From positions 2,566,769-2,630,768 of the forward strand of contig CM059624.1 in NCBI GenBank assembly GCA_030435675.1: a stretch of DNA of 64,000 nt, in the 5' to 3' direction. The position numbers and the translations under genes are program-made. The notes under the pieces are model-generated. The model worked only from the letters and a program-made list of their open reading frames with translations. It was not told the DNA's origin and did no database searches. This stretch comes from Steinernema hermaphroditum. Taxonomy: Eukaryota; Nematoda; Chromadorea; Rhabditida; Steinernematidae. Shown here piece after piece: positions 21,893-32,216 of the stretch (its first letter is position 1; each line of letters opens with the position of its first letter).

Positions 21893-22172
21893 ACAGACGA
21901 ACTGAAGGCGCTCCAAATCAGTAAACTTCCACAGCTGAAGTTTCTTCCTCAGAACCGGCGTTCTTCTTGCTCAAAATGCGTCAAAACGCACGCATTAGTC
22001 CAGACTACCGCCATTCTATCTTCTCCGATGCGAAAACAGCATCTAAAATTACGAAAATCGTCATCACTCAACAGTCCACATTTGCATACCTGTGTCCAGA
22101 CTCGACTCAGGTTGTCTTCTGAGCGGCGGTCAAACACGGCGCATTCGATCTTCCATTGCTCCGACCTGCAAT

Positions 22173-22472
22173 TCACACACGATTCAGTTCGATTCGATAT
22201 GAATTCAGCTGCAAATTCTCCAGAATCTTCCGACAATCTACCGTAGATATACAACCAGCGCGCATACTCAATCGCTTCTCACGCGCGGCTACGACTTGCG
22301 CGTGCGCCTTTCCTAACGCAGAGCCATACACGTTCATCAGAAACAAGAATTTCCAAACCACGTGCCGATTTCGGTCAACTTCGGAGGCAATCCGATGAGC
22401 CGAGTAGCCGGCCTTTCGAAAGGCTGAATTCGCCGCGTTTTCCTCTTCCGAAAGCTTCGTTCCGCGTGTCAT
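22173..22472 (-). pseudogene. N-terminal Tc-like transposase fragment, right arm
   Basis: The minus-strand frame starts MTRGTKLSEEENAANSAFRK and continues GYSAHRIASEVDRNRHVVWK, which is closer to an intact helix-turn-helix than the left copy. It shares STVDCRKILENLQLN and then ends. The catalytic domain is absent. Confidence 0.65.
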
Positions 22473-22789
22473 CGTTGATAAATGCCTGAACAGAAGCGAA
22501 TTAAAACAAAACAGACAAAAAAACCGCGAGGGAAATAGCGAAATGCACGCGAAATACGGAAGTGACCCTATAATTTTGCACAGATGCAGAGGCACCCTGG
22601 AAAGTTCTACCTGCCGTAGCCCCCTAATGTGTGCATGTGTTTCCGGGGAAAGTGGCGTTCCCTGTGTTTCAGTGAATGGTCTACCACGTACGCTTGTTGG
22701 TTTCCCCAGGAAGCTGTGGAAAGCGACAGAACCAGAAACACAGCGGGGTGACCCTATAGCTTTGCGCTGCAGTGTAGCGGCGTCTGTGT

Positions 22790-24340
22790 GCGCAATGCGC
22801 CACGGGTGTGCGAGTGCTAATCCGCAGCAGGCTGCGCAAGTTTTGAGTTTTGCGGTTTTGACTTTTTGGCAAAACTCGGTCAAACCGTGGTTTTCTTTGT
22901 GCATTGTGAGATTTCTTGCATGGTGAATGCCATAGATTCGAGAGTAAATGAAATGAAGCGTTATGTGGAAGGTTCTAAACACAGAAATCATGAGATCGTT
23001 GGGAAAGTGGGTGAGGCGTGTGTTTTTTTTTGTTGTAGAAACGCATAAATCACATTATTTTCACGAAGCAGACAGATTTCCGACTGCTTCATGTCCAAAT
23101 CTCTTGAAAAGATACGCAAATGGTATGCATCAGTATCATTTTCTGCACCATTTCCTCCCTCGAGGGGGACTGCAGCGTGAAATTACGGTGGATAATTGGA
23201 GTCCCCTTGCAACTTTCAATTGCCCTCTTGTACCCTGGGCCTTTGTCCCGAGAAATGTCCCTCCGACTGTGTCACCTTCCCGACTCAACTGATGCCACTA
23301 GCCACCCCAGAGCCTCTACATCCGTTCTTAGGCATCTGAATGGATACATTTACTACAATAAAATGATAGATACGAGTGTTGCTACCGCTGAGCCATCCGT
23401 GCTAAGTTAGCACAGATCTCTGTTGTAAATAAATCAGTTAATACAGAGATGAAAGGGGTGGATAACCGGAGGCGGGTTAGACACAACAATCGACATGAGA
23501 GCGATCGAATGGTGATTACACTCCGGCGGACAGGGAAAGTGGCGATAGCCAGAGAAATCGGCTCAAAATTTAACAAAGTGGGGATGGAACAAGAAAAATG
23601 ACCGTAAGTCATATCCTCGCATGGGGAGGAAGAGAGGTTTGATCGGAAGGCTGAAGAGGCTTAGGCTGTCTGCCCATGACCGTATTAGTACAGAGGCATA
23701 GGAGTGGCGTGTAATGCAGAGGCGTTGAGTGCTTGCAGGCTAATAGCGGTTGGGACAGCCCTCAACGCGATTTGGACCGTGGGCAAAGGCGTGAAGTGGC
23801 GTGCGGGCCTTTAGAGATGCGTCAGAGGCGTTCAGCGAAGAGTCAAACCCTAGATTCGGTTTAGTACTGTTTACAGATTGACCGAAGAATAGAGAGAGAT
23901 AGAGAGGTGGGTGGTTCAGTATAGTATTTTAACATAGAAGGAGGGGAATGCGTTTGACCGGCTGATCTTGTCTGTCAGTCCATACCTTCCACAGAGGCGT
24001 GAGTGCTTGTGGCGCGTAGGTTATGCGAGAGCAAAACTGCGTGCCTGACCATGCAGAGGCGTCTGAGTGGCGTGCGGTCTTCCGTGGCTACGCGATTTCT
24101 CGCCGTGGGCGAGATGAAAGAGAACTGTGCTCGTTCTGTTTGATTGTGTGGGGTGATCCACATTCAGCACAAAGGTCGAAAACGCGAGCTTCCGTCAGTG
24201 TAGAAGTTTAGGAACTGAACACGAAGAAGACTTACAGAGAGAGAATAGACGTGAGGGTAGGGAGGATAACGGGAGACAGACATACCAAATTCACAGATGA
24301 TCGGAGAAATCGTCGTGCGTGAAGTTGCATCTTGGGGTCC
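22790..24340. other. Repeat-rich intergenic region
   Basis: At 22909-22955 the text TGGTGAATGCCATAGATTCG and GAGAGTAAATGAAAT is a dispersed repeat seen again at 41450-41480 and 55575-55620. The part 23690-24100 repeats motifs such as CAGAGGCGT-GAGTG. A 46-codon frame at 23462-23600 is basic and helix-turn-helix-like but has no partner exon. No gene is supported. Confidence 0.4.
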
Positions 24341-24347
24341 GCGGTGC

Positions 24348-24677
24348 TCAGAAGTCACGTCCTTCCTGGTGGCAGCCAAAGGGAATCCGGTTGGGTGAAA
24401 TGGCTTGGCAGCAAACACATCTGACACTCAACTTGCTGAGTGTGTTCCTTTTAATAAGGCGTCCCAGCCATACCGGAAAATGTGAGGCTGCGTTAAACCA
24501 ACATTCGAAAACGAGCAGTTCGGACAAGTAGTGAGGCCAAAAGTTCGTGAATTGGCTGTCAAACTCGAAAATCTGCGCCAATCTCATCTTCTTTATGAAG
24601 CATACGTTCAGGAAGGCCTGAAAATCCTTCTTCGTGCAAGCCTTTTTGAACCATAAAGGTCCGAAGATGGATTCCAA
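24348..24677 (-). pseudogene. Fragment of the F-box-like gene at 32.2 kb
   Basis: The minus-strand frame shares KKDFQAFLNVCFIKKM, FWPHYLSELLVFECWFNAAS and HFPVWL with the middle of the protein encoded at 32217-33113. Both ends are missing and the last part diverges. It is a partial duplicate. Confidence 0.75.
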
Positions 24678-24699
24678 ACAGAGATCGGAATTCGACCAA

Positions 24700-24850
24700 A
24701 AAAGTCATCGAGTCCGAGTCCGGACTCGATTTTTCTTGGTGATCGAGTCCGAGTCCGGACTCGAGTATAATTTCACGTCGAGTCCGAGTCCGGACTCGAA
24801 AAAATTCGCCGGACTCGATCGACTCCGAGTCCGAAACGAGTCCGGAACAC
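24700..24850. repeat. Tandem palindromic GAGTCCGAGTCCGGACTCGA repeat
   Basis: The palindrome-like unit GAGTCCGAGTCCGGACTCGA occurs at least three times (24708, 24748 and 24781) followed by degenerate units. A single degenerate unit lies at 61408-61448. It is bounded by A- and T-rich sequence. No coding role is apparent. Confidence 0.75.
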
Positions 24851-24869
24851 AGTATAAATTTTAAAAATT

Positions 24870-26240
24870 TTAATTTTTTTTCGCCCTCAGTTCAAGCTGC
24901 TCCGATGGGATCCTGTCGCAGGTTGATAGAAGCTTCAAAGGGACTGCGACAAAAGGATAGAACGTTGCTTCTATCTTGCGAGGGCGTAGGTGGGTCGTGA
25001 GGTACTAGGACATTTGCGCTTTCGATTTCAGCAATCTTTCCTTGGGTACACTATGCGCTTTGTCCAATGCTGATGACCAATCGGGTTGTTTAAACGTTTT
25101 TGAGGCACATCCCTACTTCTTGTGAAAAAATACGGCAGTAGTACGCTATTTCATAAAAAAAATTTTTTGAGGTTTCACGAAACCGTAAATTGAGATTAAC
25201 CACTTTTTTAACTTTGGATTTCTACTTGAATGTCTGCTGTCACGTTTTTCGGTCAGTATTTGATTATTCATCAGACATCAGATGACATCAAACATCCATT
25301 CAAAAATGATCAAAGAGCCATCAATACAGCCTCAATTCGATCTAAATGTAGTTTAAAAAATGGCTACCACAGTCAGAAATTAAAAAGAATCACAGGACTA
25401 TATTCATGGATTTTTTACACAATCAAAACTTAAAACTGACATGGTGGAGCCGACCTTCAATTGGGTGTGATTTATTGAAATGAATTGAGGCTGTAATCGG
25501 CTCCTGGTCTGAATATTAGACTCATCAAACCGTTTGTGAACCATGTATTTCAACGAAGAGAGAGTCCCCTTTGGAATTTCCAAAGGGGACTCTGCGTTCT
25601 AAAGGAGATGTGATCGAAATCGGAGTCAGTTTGTTGTGGACGCTTTACCACCGTTTCACCACCAAAAGATAGGTTCGAAAGGGCGCCAGCTCAAAATGGC
25701 CAAAATTGTGAGAAAATTCTTGGTCGGTGGTCCTAACACGAAACGGAAAACTAGTCTTTTGACAGCTGCCACCAGCTTATCTAGCATGGCAAAGCTATCT
25801 CAAAAACGTACGTAAGTGTTTGAATAAAGTTTGCTGCCAGACTTAGTTCAACCTGTCCTCAGCCCCACAGCGGCCTAAGTTCGCCGCATCCACCTAGTCT
25901 CTGCACTGAACCAGCACATGGATAAAGTTCATCGGCCAGTCTCGTGCCGTCGTTAACCGACAAAGTCCCGCGTGGCAGTCAAGCCTCCTCCACCAAGGAG
26001 TACGCGAGCATTTGGTCTTCAGTACCGAGACTTCAGCCGCCGACCGCTCGGAGTTTTCTATCCGGATTGGAATCTGAACAAAAACCCACCGCTTGAGCGT
26101 CCTTTCGGCTGACGACTGGAGCTCACCCACGCCAAAAGCGGGGAAAAGTGCTCGCTAGCACTAACACAACGGATCGTTCGCGCTATAAGCGACGATCTCA
26201 TCGCTTTCAGCAACAAAAGCGGGAAGGGTCAAAAGGCGAT
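24870..26240. other. Intergenic region with duplicated segments
   Basis: The part at 25590-25720 (GGAGATGTGATCGAAATCGG, CAGTTTGTTGTGGACG) is a diverged copy of 33235-33350. No exon chain, tRNA or terminal repeat is seen in the rest. Confidence 0.45.
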
Positions 26241-26439
26241 CGTCGTTCGGAGATCAAGATGCTGCACTGCGTCACGTGTTTACCCCCTTGCAGCGGATTA
26301 ACCAATTCATGTCTAGATGAGCACTGTAATCTCTGGAAACACACAAACGCTTTACTTACTTGCCTAACAAGGCATTTTATACAAAAAAAGAAGTCAGCAG
26401 AAGTAAATTAAATACAACAACGAAGAAAAGATGGGCGCA

Positions 26440-27030
26440 GCTGTTTAGAGCTTATCGCGGCTCTTCTTCTAGGCTTCCTACTTGCGCTTCTTCTCTTCTT
26501 CCTCGCGCTTTTTGCGATCCTCCTCGTCGTGGGCTTCCTTCTTTATCTTCTCTTCTTCCTTCAGTTTGTTAAAGGTTTCGTCAGCATGGGCCTGAGCATC
26601 TTCAATGCTGTCGGTGATGAACGTGTCATCGATAACACATCCCGCCCAAAAAATGCAGATCTCGATTTCACCATCAACACAGTTATGGAAAAGGTTCAAC
26701 TCTTTTCCAGAGGTGGAGCAAGGGGTGGTCCCGGGTGTAGTTCGGCTATCCTCGTAGACCGGGTAGATCCTTTTAGTGTACACGTGGTTGGATTCATCCT
26801 GCTTACAGGGAATGCCCTTCTGTACCGCATGCCCCCCTTCTCCCCTTGTAGCTGAAGATGAAGTTTACCTTCATCTTGCCGGGTCCGCAGATATCAGGAC
26901 CGCACATTTCATTCTGGGGGCTTCACCGTGGAAGTCCTTGAGGTCAACATCGGAGACCTAGAAGAACAAAAATCAAACCTATTCCACAGGAGAATATGCG
27001 AACCTTGACGTATCCCCCGACCTACTGTCG
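26440..27030 (-). pseudogene. Truncated calreticulin pseudogene
   Basis: On the minus strand, sequence matching the end of calreticulin exon 1, intron 1 and the start of exon 2 (26870-27020) is followed directly by exon 3 sequence (SIEDAQAHADETFNKLKEEE, about 26478-26640). Most of the P-domain is gone, the acidic tail stops early and the HDEL is lost. The 3' flank (26260-26420) also matches that of the intact gene, so this is a DNA-level segmental duplicate, not a retrocopy: intron 1 is retained. Confidence 0.85.
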
Positions 27031-27980
27031 CTCTTGTGCTCGGACTGCATGTGACTGTTGGCCTTCAGAGCTTTTGCTTGGGCTTTCGATTTTCTGCGAA
27101 CCACCGCCCTCCTCTCAGCGTTCGGTCCTAAACATACTTCGCAATTACTACATGAAAAATAATACTTATGATTACTCTCCGCCAGCACTTCCAGCCTCGG
27201 CCATTGAGGCCCAGACAGTCGCCTCGCACGAGCCTCCAATAGGTGTCTGTCGTCAAAGTTTCTTTTTACCAACGACGCTCCAAGCGCTCCAGCATTGTAG
27301 TAGGGGACTGTATCCATCGTGACCGCCTAAATATAGCCTAAATATAGATATAAAGTAGATAGCGTGAGACATTTCTAATAACACGAATAATTCTCAACAC
27401 GCAGTTCTTCTCTGTGAAATTGCAGACTCACATCGAGACAGAAAGACGTGAACGACCGAGTCAACCTCATTCGCAGCGCGGTTGAACCGCGCCAGCCTGT
27501 TTTGTAACAAAATCTTGCTTTTGTTCGCGCGAAAAAACGATGCTGACAAAGAAGAAAGCGAAAATCGTGGAATGCGCGCTCAAAATTTCCGAAAATAAAA
27601 ACGGCAAAATTGCATATGGAATGAAAATCATACACAAGGATCTTAAGAGCGCTACACTCAAAGTTGTGAGCACCGACAAGAGCCCTGTGGCCATTGTCAA
27701 TTTTGCGTTTAAGCGAAATGACGATAAATAGTTTTGCAACGCGATCAGAACACTGAATACAAGGATGGATTGGTTGAAGAAGATGAGCAATTGAACAAAA
27801 TGGACGAAACACGGAAAACTCAAATTCAACGAAAACTGACGGATTCGGTGCCAGTCAATAAATCAAACACACTCGTCTTTGCAAGGGGGCGATCGCGGCA
27901 GAACCCAACGAATTCAAAACTATTATTCGAGACACGTAGTCCGCTAAATAACTGTGTGCGTTTTCATTTTTCTCTCTATG
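27030..27980. other. Unassigned region with short open frames
   Basis: A minus-strand frame at 27317-26979 begins MDTVPYYNAGALGASLVKR, reminiscent of the MNTVP start of the F-box-like gene, but lacks other landmarks. A plus-strand lysine-rich frame of 63 codons lies at 27540-27731. Neither has enough support to call a gene. Confidence 0.35.
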
Positions 27981-27981
27981 T

Positions 27982-28231
27982 ATTCTCCATTTCAAAATTA
28001 TCTTCCGAAATCGTTAGGAGCGACCGTAAAATTTCTGAGCACGTCGAAGCGGGACTCAAGGAGATTTCAAGATTTCAGAATTATTTCGCACGTTCGGCAT
28101 ACTATTGCGCTGCAGCGCAAAGCGAAATAATTTTGAAATCTTGAAATCTCCTTGAGTCCCGCAACGACGTGCTCAGAAATTTTACGGTCGCTCCTAACGA
28201 TTTCGGAAGATAATTTTGAAATGGAGAATAT
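27982..28231. repeat. Inverted-repeat element, arms about 105 bp
   Basis: The left arm 27982-28090 (TTCTCCATTTCAAAATTATC, CGTTAGGAGCGACCG, GAGATTTCAAGATTTC) is mirrored at 28122-28231 with few differences, around a 30-bp centre containing GCGCTGCAGCGC. The structure is that of a foldback MITE. No clear target duplication was found. Confidence 0.8.
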
Positions 28232-28952
28232 CTGCATTTATCATCGAAATATAACTTAAGAACAAAAAAAGAAATAGAAAATAGGCCTTTTATTCTGAGT
28301 GTGAATGAATTCTGGTGGTTTCCTTTATGGTCCTTGCAAGCCGCTGTTTCGGTAAGGGCGCTAAAGTGTGGAATTTTGATAAATGGTGCCGTTCGATTGC
28401 CATACTCTGTGCAAGCATGTTCTTTGCTGAGGTGCATTGGGGGGACGACGAGAATGCACTTGGATGCGTGAAATATTTTCGTACATTCAAAAGAGAAATT
28501 AGGGTTGCGGCGAGCGAAGCGAGCTGTGCTCGTCCGCAAATGACGTTGACAAATGAAAAACCACCCATTTGCTGACGAACGGCTACCCCATTAACGAAAT
28601 TTCACCGAGTCGTCTTTAGTTTTCGGAAGCTATTATGACTCTGTACACGATAATTTCTTTTTTTGTCGCCTCGATCAATCAATCTTTCGCTTTTGCTTTT
28701 TCTCGTTCGTTCACTTTTACGGTGTTAGCCATCGTGTACATCTCCCTGGAGAAGATTGACGGTGGCGACTTGGACCGCCCTTCTTTCAGCATCTCAAAGT
28801 CAGAAGCTACCGTATACCGAAAGAAAACCATACATTGCAAAAAAAGTGCTAGGTGGACTAGGTGCACGACTACTTTCCCGTGCTTTTCCCACGATGCTGC
28901 ATATCCTTTTTGAACATCTACTTCGATTTCAGCTTTCTCGTGGAGGCAAGCC

Positions 28953-30625
28953 ATGCTTCCTTTCAATGATAACAAGGCCGGCATGACCGGACTCGATAAA
29001 GTACGCTTATTTTCCTGTTGTTCTCGCTTCATCGCCTCTTTCAGGCCAATATTCAGAAGATCATCTCGGAAAATACAAGCGCCAACTATGAGCAACATTC
29101 GCGGAAGCAGAAGGAACGAATCGACCGACGAGTCGAGCAGAATCGCAAGATGTTGGCCGGCTTCACTGAGCTCGAACTAACATAAGCGGAACTGGAGGTT
29201 AGTTTGTGTGTGTGGAACGTACGGTGATTAATCAGTTTGATCAGTTCTAGATGGATCAGTATGTCGAGATTTTGGAGCTGGATAGGAATCTGCAGCGGAC
29301 GGCGATTCATGTCGATATGGACGCCTTCTACGCGGCGGTGGAGATACGCGAAACGCCGGGCCTACGCGTTGTTCCCATAGCCGTGGATAGATCGGACATG
29401 TTGGTGAGTTCTGTTTGAATGCACGGAGTTTACTGGTCATAAAACTGCATACGTTGGGGTAATAGTGCAGACGCTTTTTCAAGATCTAAGACTTTCGAAT
29501 TAGTGCTAAGCGGTCAACGTTGGGTCGCTGACGCTAGCTTGCTCTGGCTCCCGGAGGACCACATTATACGGCATAGCAACCGCTCGTAGCACTGCTGTGA
29601 TTCCGAATGAAAGACTCACGATGCATGATTGACACCTGTTTGTCTTGGTCTGAGTTTTCCAAATTAAAATAGATGGTTTACACAAACAGACATCAATTAG
29701 ACAGGAAGAATGCACATTTCGCATTCGTTTTGTATTGATTCCTGTGTCGATCTCTGAGCCTTGCAGACTCAGGCAGATGAGGTGAACTTCTATGTGAGTA
29801 CTTGTGTGTGAAGCAATCGAGTAATCATTTTTTGTGCATTTGTGCCACTGTGCTATACGACCGTTTAACTGACTGTTTTTGCAGTGTACATCGAACTATA
29901 TCGCCCGGAAATATGGAGTGCGCGCAGCAATGCCGGGATTCATCGCGAAGAAACTTTGCCCGCAGTTGAAGATTGTACCCACTAACTTCAAGAAATACAC
30001 ATACGTCTCCGGGGTTTGTCTATTTGTTTAGCAGAGTCTCCAAAAAATCAGCAACATTTCAGATAGTTCAAGGCATTTTTCGCCAGTATGACCCCAATTT
30101 GCGAATGGCCAGCTTGGACGAAGCATACATGGACATAACAGACTACTCAGAAACGAAAACTCAGCCAGGTATTGAGTTGCATTGCTTACAGCCAACCACG
30201 GACATCGATTTACAGCGGCGGTGAAGCGCGTACGACACAAAGGACAAAGTATTTGTCGCCTGCCGCTGATTCAAGATGGAGACACCGTCAATGAAGAAAC
30301 CTGCACGTTAACGGAATCACAATGCAAAAAGTGCGGCAAACTTCGGGTGTCCGTTGAAGATGAGATCTCGTTTGGAACAAGCGCAGAAGATGTAAGAGAT
30401 GTTCTTCGGGAATAATGATAAACCTAATTGGATTTCAGGTCGTTAATGAGATGCGTTTCCGCGTTGAGCAAGCACGTTGAGCGCGATTTTGCCCATCAGA
30501 AAGGCAAGTCATGTCCTGCACTGATATGACTGATACGGTTTTTTGCAGGTGTCAGAAATTGGCGGTGTCACGGAAGCCATACTGAAAGGAATGGGCGTGG
30601 AGCTCCCACCTTGTTCATAGGTTAC
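28953..30625 (+). pseudogene. polk-1: DNA polymerase kappa, 5' half, interrupted
   Basis: Exons 28953-29000, 29045-29197, 29251-29403, 29885-30013, 30063-30168, 30192-30391 and 30439 onward join in phase. Family landmarks are NDNKAGMTGLDK, catalytic motif HVDMDAFYAAVE, SNYIARKYGVRAAMPGFIAKK, second catalytic motif SLDEAYMDITDY, FGTSAEDVVNEMRFRVEQ and the helix-hairpin-helix GGVTEAILKGMGV. Together these define the Y-family translesion polymerase kappa. It is broken in two ways: an in-frame TAA at 29183-29185 in exon 2, and a frame loss after FRVEQ at about 30480. The sequence then runs into an inverted repeat and the 3' half is absent. A GC-AG intron (30504-30548, AAAG|GCAAGT) is also present. 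It is unlikely to make polymerase. Confidence 0.85.
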
Positions 30626-30634
30626 TAACTGATT

Positions 30635-31119
30635 GGTAACTGATTTTCAAATAAATCATATCAAGGTGACCAGTTCAAGGGCGTGTAGCGCTAATTCGGA
30701 TGTATGCGATTGTCGGCTTGCACATCACATTCCTCTTGATGTTGTAGTCCTGTTCTGTTCTTATGGTCCTTGAAGCCTCCGGAATCCGGAGGACTTAAAG
30801 TAACTCACTATGTATCCGGAATCCGGTAGCTTCCCGAAGTAACTCACTATGGTTTGAATGGTGATCTATGATTCATTATGATAAGGAAGTGCGGTTAGAG
30901 AGGAATCTTCTCTAACATCTATAGAAACAGAAGGACCTTAGGGCAACTTCTGCCTGCCTAGTCATCCGTGTTCGATTCATCTATAAGCTCTCGAAACGTT
31001 CCCTCTATTATTCAGCTTTTAGGTTCATCATTTGCGGAAAAAAAAACATTTAAAATGTACATACTCAATCACTGAATCTCAATATCACCGTCTGTTTCCG
31101 GAAGCTTCCCGAAGTAGCT
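30635..31119. repeat. Left arm of a 485-bp inverted repeat
   Basis: The arm is near-identical in reverse to 33559-34042. It includes the last codons of the minus-strand POLK copy and several CCGGAATCCGG palindromes. The two arms enclose the POLK 3' fragment, the F-box-like gene and an SLC46 fragment. Confidence 0.92.
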
Positions 31120-32070
31120 CAGAATGGTTCTACGCTTCTTCGGCTGCACGGTCTTCGTGCCGCTCCCGCTCTTCCTCTTCCGCTCGTTTTTCGGCATTTC
31201 CTCCAGCGCAGACCTGTTCAAGCATTCATCAATATGTCTGTTCACTGCGATCGAATTCTCAACGGGAAGCGGCTTCGCACAGATCGGACACTGTCCCACA
31301 GAAGAGGATGAGGTTGACGGTTTCGGCTCATCTTGTTCGTCATCAACTGGCTCCTTCTTCGCCTTCAGATACTCGGCCATTGAGCGTTGTTTTGACGATT
31401 GATTTGCGTTCTTCGAGTCAGTAAACTCCAGCTTCGACAAACGAACACCGAGCAGCCGCATTTGTACCTTTCCATCGCATTCTTTCTTCAGCGTCGATTC
31501 CATGATTGGATAGAACTGTTCCGCGGTGCTGATGAGAAAATCGACGGAAACGCATCTCGTGATCGAGTCGAAAGACGCAAACTTGATCTTGAGAGTCGCC
31601 GATCTTCCTCCTTCGATACCATGTGACGATAGCGAGTTGATGAGCTCATCGCAATGGCCTTCGATGATCTGCAGAAGCGAAGCTATGTTCTCCTGAGGTT
31701 GGAACATTCTTTCGACGCTGATGCTCTTCCTGTGGCTCTCTGAAACATACTCGCTATCTGTTCCAAATGTGATCTCATCTTCAACGGACACCCGAGGTTT
31801 TCCGCATTTTTTTGCACTTTGATTCCGTTGGCGTGCAGGTGCCTTCATCGACGGTGTCTCCATCTTGAATCAGCGGCAGGCGACAAATACAATTTCCTTT
31901 ATATCGGACGCGTTTCACAGTAGCTGTAAATCGACGTTCGTGGTTAGCCATAGGCAACGCAACTCAATACCTGTCTGAGTTCTCGTTTCTAAGTAGTCTG
32001 TTATGTCCATATATGCTTCGTCCAAGCTGGTTATCTCGCAGACTGGGGTCATACCACCAGCAACTTTCCA
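31069..32070 (-). pseudogene. polk-1: DNA polymerase kappa, 3' half, inverted copy
   Basis: A 264-codon frame (31863-31069) carries the end of the FGT exon fused to the polymerase-associated domain (SHRKSISVERMFQPQ, GVRLSKLEF). It then carries a UBZ4 ubiquitin-binding zinc finger (CPICAKPLPVENSIAVNRHI followed by DEC) and a C-terminal PIP-like box (RRTILSYFGK) for PCNA. Palm and thumb exons between FGT and SESHRK are deleted. Upstream, a broken copy of the SLDEAYMDITDY exon lies at about 31972-32070 with a frameshift, and the next splice acceptor is mutated. One extra A at about 31809-31815 shifts the frame relative to the plus-strand copy. The long intact frame might still be expressed as a non-catalytic fragment, but no in-phase natural start is evident. 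Confidence 0.8.
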
Positions 32071-32216
32071 ACTATCCTAAGCAGCCCGAAAGGTGTGAAG
32101 TTGGGGAAGAGGCGAAAAAATGTTTGTTGGGGAAAAGGTTCGGTAGTTACTTAGAAAGTTAGTTTGTTGCTCTGGGACACCCTGTAAATAAGTATAGAAC
32201 CAGTGTTTATTGTTTA

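Larger units (their letters stand above)
21211..22774. mobile_element. Snapback Tc/mariner-type element flanked by TA
   Basis: The ends are inverted (CACTGCAGCGCAAAGCTATA at 21211 and its complement ending at 22774) and both are flanked by TA (21209-21210 and 22775-22776), the target duplication of the Tc1/mariner superfamily. The inverted arms run for at least 300 bp at high identity and continue, more diverged, into the transposase start on each side. A subterminal copy of TATAGGGTCAC lies about 200 bp in, like the internal transposase sites of Tc3-type ends. The element therefore consists of two 5' halves facing each other. Neither half contains a catalytic domain, so it should be non-autonomous. 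Confidence 0.85.
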
